From NCBI GenBank assembly GCA_902464405.1, contig CABQJD010000002.1, positions 62,001-126,000 of the forward strand: DNA of 64,000 bases, written 5' to 3'. This DNA is from an uncultured Actinomycetaceae bacterium. Its GTDB lineage: Bacteria; Actinomycetota; Actinomycetes; Actinomycetales; Actinomycetaceae. Each line of letters starts with the position of its first letter. Within the stretch, counting starts at the first letter, position 1. Below, piece after piece: positions 54,857 to 63,399 of the stretch. The notes beneath the pieces are model-generated. The model ran no database searches. It worked only from the letters and a program-made list of their open reading frames with translations, and had not been told where the DNA came from. The position numbers and the translations under genes are program-made.

Positions 54857-55306
54857 TTAAAGATGATCCGATTCCAACACAGAACTGCCCGACTCTGCCA
54901 CACCCATATTATCTTCATACTCGCTCCCGTCACCTAGAGAAAATGCATCACGAGCCTCTGCCCAACGAAACAGAAGGAACCCTGGGAGCATGGCACACAC
55001 CACACTCAGCAAAGGCCACAACTGAGCAACTGAACTTCCACCAAGAGCCTCAGGAAGAGTCAGCACATCGTTCGATTGCGAAAACGACATAAACCATAGC
55101 GTCACGCCAAAAACCGCAAGCGAATAGGCTAAAACCCCTGAAGCGTGCGCCAAAGTCTCAGCAACAAAACTCCCCATAACGACCACAGCAATAGCCAAGC
55201 CCACACCAAGCCAAGGCAAGCCAAGCGGCCCAGGGCTGAGTACTACACCGATAGCACCAACGCACGCACCCACAAAAATTGCTGCACACACTCGCATAAC
55301 ACTCAC
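54857..55306 (-). CDS. Small membrane protein (DUF6113-like)
   Basis: The product is about 149 residues from GTG 55306 (after GAGG), with four hydrophobic segments (VCAAIFVGACVGAIGVVL, WLGVGLAIAVVVMGSFV, SGVLAYSLAVFGVTLWFM, LWPLLSVVCAMLPGFLLF) and a short acidic tail. It lies between typA and fdxA, the place of DUF6113 genes in actinobacteria, but I assign the family only by position and topology. The reading frame continues upstream to 55360 into a copy of the typA 3' end, which is unlikely to be translated here. Confidence 0.75.
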   Translation of the reverse strand: MSVMRVCAAIFVGACVGAIGVVLSPGPLGLPWLGVGLAIAVVVMGSFVAETLAHASGVLAYSLAVFGVTLWFMSFSQSNDVLTLPEALGGSSVAQLWPLLSVVCAMLPGFLLFRWAEARDAFSLGDGSEYEDNMGVAESGSSVLESDHL

Positions 55307-55314
55307 ACTATCAC

Positions 55315-55429
55315 CTCTTGCAGTTCGCCTTGCCTCGCGGTAATAGTCACACCCCAGCATGACCTACCGCTTCGTGAGCCTCACTCACAAGAACCTGCGG
55401 CTCTTGCAGTTCGCCTTGCCTCGCGGTAA
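55315..55429. repeat. 29-bp direct repeat at the 3' end of typA
   Basis: The 29 bases at 55401-55429, inside the last codons of typA (encoding YREARRTAR), are repeated without change at 55315-55343, 86 bases away and just past the typA stop. The second copy runs into the ribosome site of the small membrane protein gene. Confidence 0.9.
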
Positions 55430-57312
55430 CGCTCCGTCGAATCTAGAATGACTTTGCGGATACGCACTGTTTCTGGCGTCACTTCAATGCACTCGTCCTC
55501 TGCTGCAAATTCAATCGATTCTTCGAGGGTGAGCGTGCGAGAAGCCTGCAGGGTCTCAAACACATCTGCCGTTGCACTGCGCATATTCGTCATCTCTTTA
55601 GCTTTGACGACGTTCACGTCCATATCCTCGTTGCGCGGATTCTCCCCCACAACCATTCCCTCATACACTTCATCTGCAGGCTTGACGAAGAATGTGCCGC
55701 GATCTTCAAGGCGCTGCAGAGAGAAAGCGGTGACGGCACCAGCGCGATCAGCTACCAGCGAACCCGTTGTGCGCGATTCAATTTCGCCTGCCCAAGGCTT
55801 ATACCCATCACTAATCGAAGCACTGATACCAGTGCCGCGGGTTTGAGTAAGAAACTGGGTACGGAAACCGATCATACCGCGGCTCGGCACCACGAACTCC
55901 ATGCGAACCCACCCAGTGCCGTGATTCGTCATCGTCTCCATCGTGCCTTTTCGGGCAGCCATCAACTGCGTGACGGCGCCGAGATACTCCTCAGGCACAT
56001 CAATCGTCGCACACTCCCAAGGCTCAAAAACTTTCCCATCGTGAATCTGCTTCACCACTTGAGGTTTTCCAACGGTCAGTTCAAATCCTTCACGCCGCAT
56101 TGTTTCCACAAGCACTGCGAGTGCTAATTCTCCTCGGTCTTGAACTTCCCACGCATCTGGGCGTTCAGTTGGCAGCACTCGAATAGAAACGTTTCCCACA
56201 AGCTCTTGTGCCAAACGATCGCGCACCTGGCGAGCTGTGAGTTTATGCCCTTTTTCTTTTCCAGCAAGCGGAGACGTATTGATTCCGATCGTCATCGAAA
56301 TTGCAGGATCATCCACGTGGATTCGAGGCAGCGGGCGCGGATCTTCCATATCAACCAAAGACTCGCCAATCGTAATATTCGGCACGCCCGCAATTGCCAC
56401 AATATCACCTGCTGTCGCAGATTCCGCAGGCATGCGCTCCAATCCTTGCGTACGCAGCAGCTCTGCAATGTGCACTTTTTCAAGCGTGCCCTCTGGACCA
56501 TTCATCAGCCCTACCCAAGAGTTCTTTTTTAACTCGCCGCTATAGACGCGTACCAGCGCTAAACGCCCCAAAAATGGCGAAGAGTCTAGATTGGTAACCT
56601 GCGCCACGAGAGGAGCATCGTCATCGTATTCAGGAGCAGGAACGTACGTGAGAATCGCATTGAAAAGCGGTTCAAGGTTTGGTGACGCCGGCACCTCACC
56701 ATCGGCTGGCTGCAGCGTATCTGCACGCCCTGCTTTTGCCGCACAAAAAATCATAGGAATTTCGAGTAAGCGATCCAGATCTAACCCCTCAGCATCTTCA
56801 ATATCTGAAGCTAGCCCGAGCAGCAAATCTTGAGTTTCTTCGATTACTTCACTGATTCGCGCATCTGGGCGATCGACCTTATTTATCACTGGAATCACAG
56901 GAAGATTAGCTTCTAAAGCTTTGCGCAAAACAAAGCGCGTCTGCGGAAGTGGCCCCTCAGAAGCATCAACCAGCAGCACGACACCATCAACCATCGAAAG
57001 CCCGCGCTCTACCTCCCCCGAGAAATCGGCGTGCCCAGGCGTATCGATCACGTTAATAACGACTCCATCAGGCGCACCACACTCTGCAGCGCTCGGCCCT
57101 TTATACGTGATCGCCGTATTTTTCGCTAGAATCGTAATCCCTTTTTCGCGCTCAAGATCACCTGAATCCATAACGCGCGTACCCGTTGATTCCACAGTTG
57201 CATGGCTGGAAAATGCTCCACCCTGCCAGAGCATGGCATCAACAAGAGTAGTTTTTCCATGATCGACGTGTGCCACGATTGCTACGTTGCGAAGATCCTT
57301 GCGCTGTTTCAT
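55381..57312 (-). CDS. typA: Translational GTPase TypA/BipA
   Basis: TypA is a ribosome-binding GTPase related to EF-G and LepA, involved in stress growth and ribosome assembly. The 643-residue product has the P loop in VDHGKTTLVDAML, DTPGHADF (G3) and NKVDRPDA (G4), then EF-G-like domains and the TypA C-terminal region. AAAGG precedes the ATG. Its C terminus, ending REARRTARAAGSCE, overlaps the 29-bp repeat described separately, so the last residues may be lineage-specific. Confidence 0.97.
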   Translation of the reverse strand: MKQRKDLRNVAIVAHVDHGKTTLVDAMLWQGGAFSSHATVESTGTRVMDSGDLEREKGITILAKNTAITYKGPSAAECGAPDGVVINVIDTPGHADFSGEVERGLSMVDGVVLLVDASEGPLPQTRFVLRKALEANLPVIPVINKVDRPDARISEVIEETQDLLLGLASDIEDAEGLDLDRLLEIPMIFCAAKAGRADTLQPADGEVPASPNLEPLFNAILTYVPAPEYDDDAPLVAQVTNLDSSPFLGRLALVRVYSGELKKNSWVGLMNGPEGTLEKVHIAELLRTQGLERMPAESATAGDIVAIAGVPNITIGESLVDMEDPRPLPRIHVDDPAISMTIGINTSPLAGKEKGHKLTARQVRDRLAQELVGNVSIRVLPTERPDAWEVQDRGELALAVLVETMRREGFELTVGKPQVVKQIHDGKVFEPWECATIDVPEEYLGAVTQLMAARKGTMETMTNHGTGWVRMEFVVPSRGMIGFRTQFLTQTRGTGISASISDGYKPWAGEIESRTTGSLVADRAGAVTAFSLQRLEDRGTFFVKPADEVYEGMVVGENPRNEDMDVNVVKAKEMTNMRSATADVFETLQASRTLTLEESIEFAAEDECIEVTPETVRIRKVILDSTERYREARRTARAAGSCE

Positions 57313-57723
57313 ACAGACCTTTCATATTTCGGTGTGTGGGTACATACAGGTGCATATCTTCCACACTTCCCTGCGCTTGCTGCGTTCTTTGTGCACTTCC
57401 TCGAAAAGTCTAGGCGCCCAGGGAATATAAGGCACAACTGACATGAAGATTGGGAGCAATAGCACGAATTTCACTAGCCCGCGTAAGGCAACAAGGAAAT
57501 ACAGCGATAAATCCGCATCTGCCTATGATTTCACGATTCGTAAATAGAAGACAGGCGCGTGCGCATACTTTTCTTTTCTCCTCTTTCCCTCCCGCACAGG
57601 AGTGGAAGAGCCAAATAATCTATGCCGCCGTGCTTACCTCCCAGTAGCAGGCATATCTAGCGCATTTTTCTAGCGGCGCTCTTGCCTCCCTGGCAGGCAT
57701 AGCACCAGCGATATACTGCTTCC
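57313..57723. other. Gap between typA and the opp operon
   Basis: No gene is supported. The region holds an imperfect repeat of about 30 bases (57632-57662 and 57678-57710, sharing GGCATA and TAGCG motifs). The right end is taken up by the opp terminator. Confidence 0.4.
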
Positions 57724-57765
57724 AAAAAATCAGGGAGAGCTTGCACATATCGCACAAGCCCTCCC
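57724..57765 (-). terminator. Rho-independent terminator of the opp operon
   Basis: On the minus strand GGGAGGGCTTG (57755-57765) pairs with CAAGCTCTCCC (57733-57743), with one mismatch. The hairpin is followed by TGATTTTTT. It begins 46 bases after the stop codon of the ATPase gene. Confidence 0.75.
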
Positions 57766-57810
57766 GTTTATCACCCAGCATGCATAATGCCAGCACGCAG
57801 ATCATACAGA

Positions 57811-59499
57811 TCACGCAGCGGTATTACCTCCAATGAGCAGGTCACCGCCAGGAATCGAATCAATAAGATTGCGAGTGTATTCGGTCTTTGGAGACGCAAA
57901 CAGATCGTCAGCTGCCCCAGTTTCCACAACTTTGCCTTCTTGCATCACCACGATATCGTCAGCGATTTGGCGAACCACGGCCAGATCGTGCGTAATGAAA
58001 AGGTAGCTCAAATGCATACGTGCCTGAATATCGTTGAGCAAATGCAGAATCTGATTTTGCACGAGCACATCTAGAGCACTCACAGCTTCATCTAAAACCA
58101 GCACTTCTGGCTTCAAAGCGAGCGCGCGCGCAATAGCGACACGCTGCCTCTGCCCGCCAGAAAGCTCGTTGGGATAACGACGCATAACGGAACGCGGAAG
58201 CGATACAAGATCGAGAAGCTCTGCAACTTGCTCTTCACGCTCTTTCTTTGTGCCGATCTTATGCACTCGTAGCGGCTCTTCAATCACCGAAAACACAGAA
58301 AACATCGGGTCGAGCGAACCGTACGGATTTTGGAAAACCACCTGAAGTTTACGCCGAATATCGAAACGTTCTTTATCGCTTAGTTTCGTCACATCCTGCC
58401 CGCCGAAAATCACCTGGCTCTCCCCTTTGTCCGGTTCGAGCAAGCCAAGGAGAATATTGGCGGCCGTAGATTTTCCAGAACCAGATTCACCAACCACAGC
58501 AAGAGTCGTGCCTTTACGCACCTTAAAGCTCACATCGTCAAGAGCTTTAAAGACGGCACCTTTACCTCCGCGCACTTTGAAGGTTTTTGTGAGGTGACGA
58601 ACTTCAGCTGCAATCTCCTCAGATTTCCCTCCTTCGCCAGCTCCTAAAAGCTCATCTTCTGCAATCGCGATACCGCGCTTATGAGCGCTCTCTATTCTCG
58701 CAGATGCCAGCGAAGGAGCAGCAGCGACTAAACGCTGAGTATACGGATGCTTAGGATCTCTCAAAATCTGCAGAGCTGGACCCGATTCCACCACGCGCCC
58801 GCGATGCATCACCACAAGGTGAGACGCTCGTTCAGCAGCCAACCCCAGATCATGAGTAATGAACAGTACAGACGTACCCAGCTTATGCGTAAGCCCTTCC
58901 AGATGATCTAAAATCCTGCGCTGCACAGTCACATCTAATGCAGACGTTGGCTCATCAGCAATCAAGAGTTTAGGGCTAGCTGCCAAACCGATAGCGATGA
59001 GTGCGCGCTGACGCATACCACCAGAAAATTCGTGTGGGTACTGCTTTGCCACACGATCTACATCTGGCAGACCAGCTTCCTGCAGCAGCTCATTCACTCG
59101 CTGTTTACGATCGGCTTTATCGCCCACTCCGTTTGCATCGAGAGCTTCACGTACCTGCTGCCCAATCTTCCACACTGGGTTAAGATTGCTCATCGGATCC
59201 TGCGGGATAAGCCCAATCTGACTTCCTCGTATATCTTCCATCTCTTTGCGAGTTTTTGAAACGAGATCAACACCATCGAGTTTGATAGAGCCGCCTACGA
59301 CCTTACCAGTGCCTGGCAGCAAACCGATGATGGCATTCGCCACAGTTGATTTACCAGAGCCAGATTCACCAACAATAGCAACACTCTGCCCAGGATAGAT
59401 AGTGAGGTTGGCTTTTCGCACAGCTGGCACCATCCCAGTGGAGCTCTGAAAAGCTACTTCAAGATCTTTAATATCAAGTAAAGGTTGTACGTTACTCAT
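57811..59499 (-). CDS. Peptide ABC transporter, fused dual ATPase (OppDF-like)
   Basis: The 562-residue protein is two ATPases in tandem. The first (about 1-265) has Walker A GESGSGKSTVAN and signature FSGGMRQRALIA. The second (about 295-555) has Walker A GESGSGKSTAAN and signature LSGGQRQRVAIA, with Walker B LVLDEAVSALD. It powers the OppBC permease. The fusion of D and F subunits is common in actinobacteria. It follows oppC by 3 bases. Confidence 0.95.
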   Translation of the reverse strand: MSNVQPLLDIKDLEVAFQSSTGMVPAVRKANLTIYPGQSVAIVGESGSGKSTVANAIIGLLPGTGKVVGGSIKLDGVDLVSKTRKEMEDIRGSQIGLIPQDPMSNLNPVWKIGQQVREALDANGVGDKADRKQRVNELLQEAGLPDVDRVAKQYPHEFSGGMRQRALIAIGLAASPKLLIADEPTSALDVTVQRRILDHLEGLTHKLGTSVLFITHDLGLAAERASHLVVMHRGRVVESGPALQILRDPKHPYTQRLVAAAPSLASARIESAHKRGIAIAEDELLGAGEGGKSEEIAAEVRHLTKTFKVRGGKGAVFKALDDVSFKVRKGTTLAVVGESGSGKSTAANILLGLLEPDKGESQVIFGGQDVTKLSDKERFDIRRKLQVVFQNPYGSLDPMFSVFSVIEEPLRVHKIGTKKEREEQVAELLDLVSLPRSVMRRYPNELSGGQRQRVAIARALALKPEVLVLDEAVSALDVLVQNQILHLLNDIQARMHLSYLFITHDLAVVRQIADDIVVMQEGKVVETGAADDLFASPKTEYTRNLIDSIPGGDLLIGGNTAA

Positions 59500-59502
59500 C
59501 TC

Positions 59503-60468
59503 TCACTTCTTCCTCTGAGACGGGTCTAAAGCATCGCGCACAACGTCACCCATCATAATGAAGCTCAGCACCGTCATAGCAAGTGCGCCAGCAGGATAGA
59601 ACAAAACCGATGGCTGAATACGCAAACTCACCTGAGCACGAGAAATATCGCCACCCCAGGAAACTACATCAGGCGGAAGCCCGACACCCAGGAACGAAAG
59701 GGTCGCTTCAGAAACAATAAACGTGCCTAAAGCAACGGTAGCATAGACAATAATTGGTGCAGCAGCATTGGGCAGAATATGGCGAAGAATAATCCTCCAC
59801 CTGCTTTCTCCAAGAGCTCTCGCAGCCGTCACAAACTCTTCAGTTTTCGTCTGCAACACTGCACCGCGAGTAATACGCGCAATTGACGGCCAGCCAAACA
59901 TAGCTAATACAAGAACCACTGTGAGAACTGTGCGATGCTCACGGAACATCTGCATCACCACGATACCAGCAAGCAAGAACGGCACAGCAAAAATAATATC
60001 GGTGAGACGCGAAAGCATAGCATCAAGCCAGCCTCCGAAATAGCCAGCAAGCGTGCCAACCAATCCGCCGATAAACACCACTACCAGCGTCGTCAGCAAA
60101 CCAACGATCACAGAAGCTTGTGCACCGTATACTGTGCGAGCAAAAATATCGCACCCCTGCCGATCAAAACCAAAAATATGCCCTTTGCTCGGCAATGCCA
60201 TCGAATTGGAAAGTTCGCAGAATTTTGGATCAAGAGAAGTAAACAACTGAGGCACAGCAGCCATCACAACACACAAAAGGATAATCGCAGCCGCTACCCA
60301 AAAAAGCACGCGTTTACGAAGATATTTCCATGCTTCACCCCACATCGACGAAGGAGCACGATCATCTGCTACGGCATCGACAGCGCCGAGACCAGTTTCG
60401 TCAATATCACTAACGAAGTGTTCTTGCCCTGGGTAAAGAGCTATCTGTTCATTATTCGTCATACTCAT
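59503..60468 (-). CDS. Peptide ABC transporter permease, OppC-like
   Basis: The 321-residue permease has an N-terminal cytosolic region, a first membrane segment (about 53-72) and five further helices. The EAA loop AARALGESRWRIILRHILPNAAAPI contacts the ATPase. Near the N terminus the motif DPKFCELSNSMALPSKGHIFGFDRQGCDIFAR matches the OppC periplasmic entry. It overlaps no neighbour; the oppB gene ends 12 bases upstream. Confidence 0.94.
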   Translation of the reverse strand: MSMTNNEQIALYPGQEHFVSDIDETGLGAVDAVADDRAPSSMWGEAWKYLRKRVLFWVAAAIILLCVVMAAVPQLFTSLDPKFCELSNSMALPSKGHIFGFDRQGCDIFARTVYGAQASVIVGLLTTLVVVFIGGLVGTLAGYFGGWLDAMLSRLTDIIFAVPFLLAGIVVMQMFREHRTVLTVVLVLAMFGWPSIARITRGAVLQTKTEEFVTAARALGESRWRIILRHILPNAAAPIIVYATVALGTFIVSEATLSFLGVGLPPDVVSWGGDISRAQVSLRIQPSVLFYPAGALAMTVLSFIMMGDVVRDALDPSQRKK

Positions 60469-60480
60469 CCATCTCCCCTA

Positions 60481-61407
60481 TTATTCGTAGCGAATCCGCG
60501 GATCAAGCAGGGCATAGAGCAAATCGACCAAAAGATTCGCCACAATATAGACGATCACGAGAACCGTCGTAAAACTCACCACGGTGGCAGGCTCGCCTGT
60601 AATAATCGCTTGATAGATGTTTCCGCCCACACCGTTAATAGAGAAAATGCCCTCTGTGACGATTGCGCCCCCCATAAGAGCGCCAAGATCAGCACCCAAG
60701 AAAGTTGCTACTGGAATAAGAGAATTTCGCAATACGTGGCGTGTAATTACTTTTGTGCGCGGCAAGCCTTTAGCGTATGCCGTGCGTACATGGTCTGCCG
60801 TAATCATTTCGGAAACAGATTGGCGAGTGAGGCGTAAGACGTATGCGAATGACACTGCTCCCAGCACAATTGCCGGCATAAGCAAGCCTTGAATAGACGT
60901 ATTCGAGCCGACGGTCGTAGGAAGCCACCCTAGCTTGACACCAATAATAAACTGCAGCACAAAGCCGATAACGAATGTGGGGATAGCAATCACAAAGAGA
61001 GAAACCATAAGCACAGTCGCATCAAAAATACCGCCGCGCTTTAAGCCGGCAATTGTGCCAAAAAGAATCCCGAAAACGCCTTCAAAGAAGAGAGCCATAA
61101 ACGCAAGTTTGATTGTGACGGGGAAAGCAGATGCCATAACTTCCGTCACTTCACGCCCAGAAAAAGTCAGACCAAAATCGAGAGTGAAAATACCTTTTAG
61201 ATAGAGCAAATACTGGATGATAAACGGCTTATCAAGATTATATTTTTTGCGCAGGGCATTGGCTGTTGCCTCCGACAGACCTCTATCGCCTCCCAGCGCC
61301 TGAATTGGATCGCCTGGCATAAGAAAAACCAGTGCGTAAATCAAGAGCGTTGCTCCAAGAAGTACGGGAATAATCTGCAGGAGTCGTCGCCCGATATATC
61401 TCAACAT
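60481..61407 (-). CDS. Peptide ABC transporter permease, OppB-like
   Basis: The 308-residue permease begins MLRYIGRRLLQIIPVLLGATLLIYALVFLMPGDP, the usual OppB start, and carries the EAA loop AYAKGLPRTKVITRHVLRNSLIPV. Six membrane segments. The start is ATG 61407, after GGAGG with 6-7-nt spacing; an in-frame ATG five codons earlier has no site. It forms the permease with OppC. The oppA gene lies upstream with a hairpin between. Confidence 0.94.
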   Translation of the reverse strand: MLRYIGRRLLQIIPVLLGATLLIYALVFLMPGDPIQALGGDRGLSEATANALRKKYNLDKPFIIQYLLYLKGIFTLDFGLTFSGREVTEVMASAFPVTIKLAFMALFFEGVFGILFGTIAGLKRGGIFDATVLMVSLFVIAIPTFVIGFVLQFIIGVKLGWLPTTVGSNTSIQGLLMPAIVLGAVSFAYVLRLTRQSVSEMITADHVRTAYAKGLPRTKVITRHVLRNSLIPVATFLGADLGALMGGAIVTEGIFSINGVGGNIYQAIITGEPATVVSFTTVLVIVYIVANLLVDLLYALLDPRIRYE

Positions 61408-61483
61408 CAAGGCCTCCTTCATTAAATAGAATGTATGTGTATTCTACGGGGTGAATAATAATAAAACAAAAGTGGAAAAGCGA

Positions 61484-61526
61484 ACGACTGCGGCTCGCAG
61501 CCTAGCAGCATACGAGCCGCAGTCGT
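61484..61526 (-). terminator. Intercistronic hairpin between oppA and oppB
   Basis: ACGACTGCGGCTCG (61484-61497) and CGAGCCGCAGTCGT (61513-61526) form a perfect 14-bp stem with a 15-nt loop. On the minus strand it is followed by TTCGCTTTTCC, a T-rich but broken tract. Such a hairpin often acts as a leaky terminator or mRNA stabiliser that lets oppA be made in excess over the permease. Confidence 0.6.
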
Positions 61527-61579
61527 CTTTTAGATATACACCATATTGGCGAATAATCTATACACTAGTAGCGAAAACA

Positions 61580-63223
61580 CTACTTAGTGATGTTGTAGTA
61601 AATCGGCACAGTCTTCCAGTCAAACTGAACATTCTGCACGCCTTCAGCTGAGCCGCCGTTGAGGTTGGAATACCACAATGGAATAGCTGGGAGATTCTTC
61701 AGCAAGGTCTCCTGAGCTTGATCATAGATCTTAGCTGCCTCATCTTGATCGACAGTATTCAATGCTTTCTTGAGGAGAGCATCAAACTCTGGGTTGGAGT
61801 AATCGCCATCATTCGAAGAAGCTCCTGTAGCGTACAGCGGACCAAGGAAGTTGTATGGTGACGGATAATCTGCCTGCCAGCCAGTGCGGAATGCACTCTT
61901 GATGGTACGGTTCGTCACCTCGTCACGCAGACTCTTGAATTCTGGATACGGATTGCCTTTAGCATCAATGCCGAGAACATTCTTAATCGAGTTTACCGTT
62001 GCATCAACCCATGCCTGGTGCCCACCATCAGAGTTGTAGGCAATCTCGAAAGAACCAGTCCACGCAGAAATTGCTTCAGCTTTAGCCCACAGCTCTTTAG
62101 CCTTCTCAGGGTTGTAAGAAACAATCTCATTGCCTGCCAACTTATCGTTGTGCCCAGGAATCACTGGAGCCACAAAATCAGTGGCTGGCTGACGAGTACC
62201 CTGGAAGATCGTCTTAGTGATCTCTTCGCGGTTAATCGCCATCGAAATCGCTTGCTTGCGCAATGCGCCAGCTTCGCCAGCGAAACGCTCGTCAGTTGCT
62301 GGAATAGTGAAGCTCTGGAAGATAGCACCTGGCTGGTTAATAGCACGATCACCAAGTTCTGCTTCATAAGTGCCGAAAGCAGAATCTGGAACAGCATCGA
62401 GCACATCAAGCTGCTTCGAAAGAAGATCGTTGTATGCAGCATCCAGCGACTTGTAGAACTTGATCGTCACCCCGCCATTCTTAGGAGCGCGCGGTCCGTT
62501 GTATTCGGGATTTGGAATGAGTTCGATCTGCTCGTTGTGAGCCCATGAGCCTTCTTTAACGATGTATGGACCATTAGTCACAGGAGCCGCCCCGAATGCA
62601 GCAACTTTTTCAGGATCGCCAATACCAGCTTCAGGAAGCGGATAGAACGCCGAATAGCCTAGGCGAAGCGGGAAATCAGATTCAGCTTGCGCAAGTTTAA
62701 CGGTAAACGTTGTATCGTCAACCAGCGCAAGACCTGCCATATCCACATCGCCTACGCCGCCATTTTCTACAGCAGCCTCAGCAGCAGCAAGAGCTTCTTC
62801 ATATCCTTCGATTGATTCAAAGAAAGAAGCATTGCGCATACTGTGCTTCACAGCCTGGTTCCAAGCATCTACATAGCTTTTAGCAGTCACAGCGCTTCCG
62901 TCAGAGAACTTCCAGCCAGACTTCAGCTTAATTGTGTAGTTTTGATTGTCTTGCGTTTCAATCGATTCTGCCATTTCGAGCTGTGGCTTACCCTCAGCAT
63001 CGTAATACTCTAAGCCAGAATAGATAACGTCAATAATCCTGCCGCCACCAGTTTCGTTGGTATTTGCAGGCACTAATGGATTCTGAGGTTCAGCGCCATT
63101 TGCAGTAATGACTGCGGCTGAATCCCCTCCCTCTGCAGCATCATTTGAAGCGCCGCCAGAGCAAGCCGAGAGCGCTAGTGCAGCCGCTGCCGTCAAAGCG
63201 GCATACGTACGTAATTTCTTCAC
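61580..63223 (-). CDS. Peptide ABC transporter substrate-binding lipoprotein, OppA-like
   Basis: The 547-residue lipoprotein has a signal with lipobox LSACS (Cys21) and a family 5 solute-binding fold: SGLEYYDAEGKPQLEMAES, YTIKLKSGWKFSDGSAVTAKSYVDAWN (the signature) and the GWQADYPSPYNFLGPL hinge region. It captures oligopeptides outside the membrane. The start is GTG 63223, after AGGAGA. Two overlapping palindromes lie 48-83 bases upstream. Confidence 0.96.
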   Translation of the reverse strand: MKKLRTYAALTAAAALALSACSGGASNDAAEGGDSAAVITANGAEPQNPLVPANTNETGGGRIIDVIYSGLEYYDAEGKPQLEMAESIETQDNQNYTIKLKSGWKFSDGSAVTAKSYVDAWNQAVKHSMRNASFFESIEGYEEALAAAEAAVENGGVGDVDMAGLALVDDTTFTVKLAQAESDFPLRLGYSAFYPLPEAGIGDPEKVAAFGAAPVTNGPYIVKEGSWAHNEQIELIPNPEYNGPRAPKNGGVTIKFYKSLDAAYNDLLSKQLDVLDAVPDSAFGTYEAELGDRAINQPGAIFQSFTIPATDERFAGEAGALRKQAISMAINREEITKTIFQGTRQPATDFVAPVIPGHNDKLAGNEIVSYNPEKAKELWAKAEAISAWTGSFEIAYNSDGGHQAWVDATVNSIKNVLGIDAKGNPYPEFKSLRDEVTNRTIKSAFRTGWQADYPSPYNFLGPLYATGASSNDGDYSNPEFDALLKKALNTVDQDEAAKIYDQAQETLLKNLPAIPLWYSNLNGGSAEGVQNVQFDWKTVPIYYNITK

Positions 63224-63270
63224 TATATTTCTCCTAACAATAGGATGTTGAGTGCTTATACCTCTATCAA

Positions 63271-63306
63271 ATATTCAGTTTCCTGAATATCTCGAAGTAG
63301 AGATAT
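63271..63306. promoter_or_regulatory. Overlapping palindromes upstream of oppA, possible operator
   Basis: ATATTCAG-TTTC-CTGAATAT (63271-63290) and ATATCTC-GAAGTA-GAGATAT (63287-63306) are both perfect inverted repeats and share the ATAT at 63287-63290, so only one can form as a hairpin at a time. They lie 48-83 bases upstream of the oppA start. They could bind a repressor or switch the leader structure. Confidence 0.5.
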
Positions 63307-63353
63307 GCGTATCGCTAAGGCTACAGCACTTCCGCAAAGCCCACATCGAGCGT

Positions 63354-63368
63354 GTCCATATTATGGAC
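63354..63368. promoter_or_regulatory. Palindrome before the PH-domain gene
   Basis: GTCCAT-ATT-ATGGAC is a perfect 6-bp inverted repeat, extended by near-matching flanks, 32 bases before the ATG of the plus-strand gene. It is a possible operator for that gene. Confidence 0.35.
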
Positions 63369-63399
63369 GCTTATTTTTTCGGGATTTTTTCCGTCTGCT

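Noticed and set aside
59935..60837. 300-codon plus-strand frame across oppC and oppB
   Set aside because: It is antisense to two clear permease genes and its composition (His, Asn, Arg, Lys) is that of a shadow frame.
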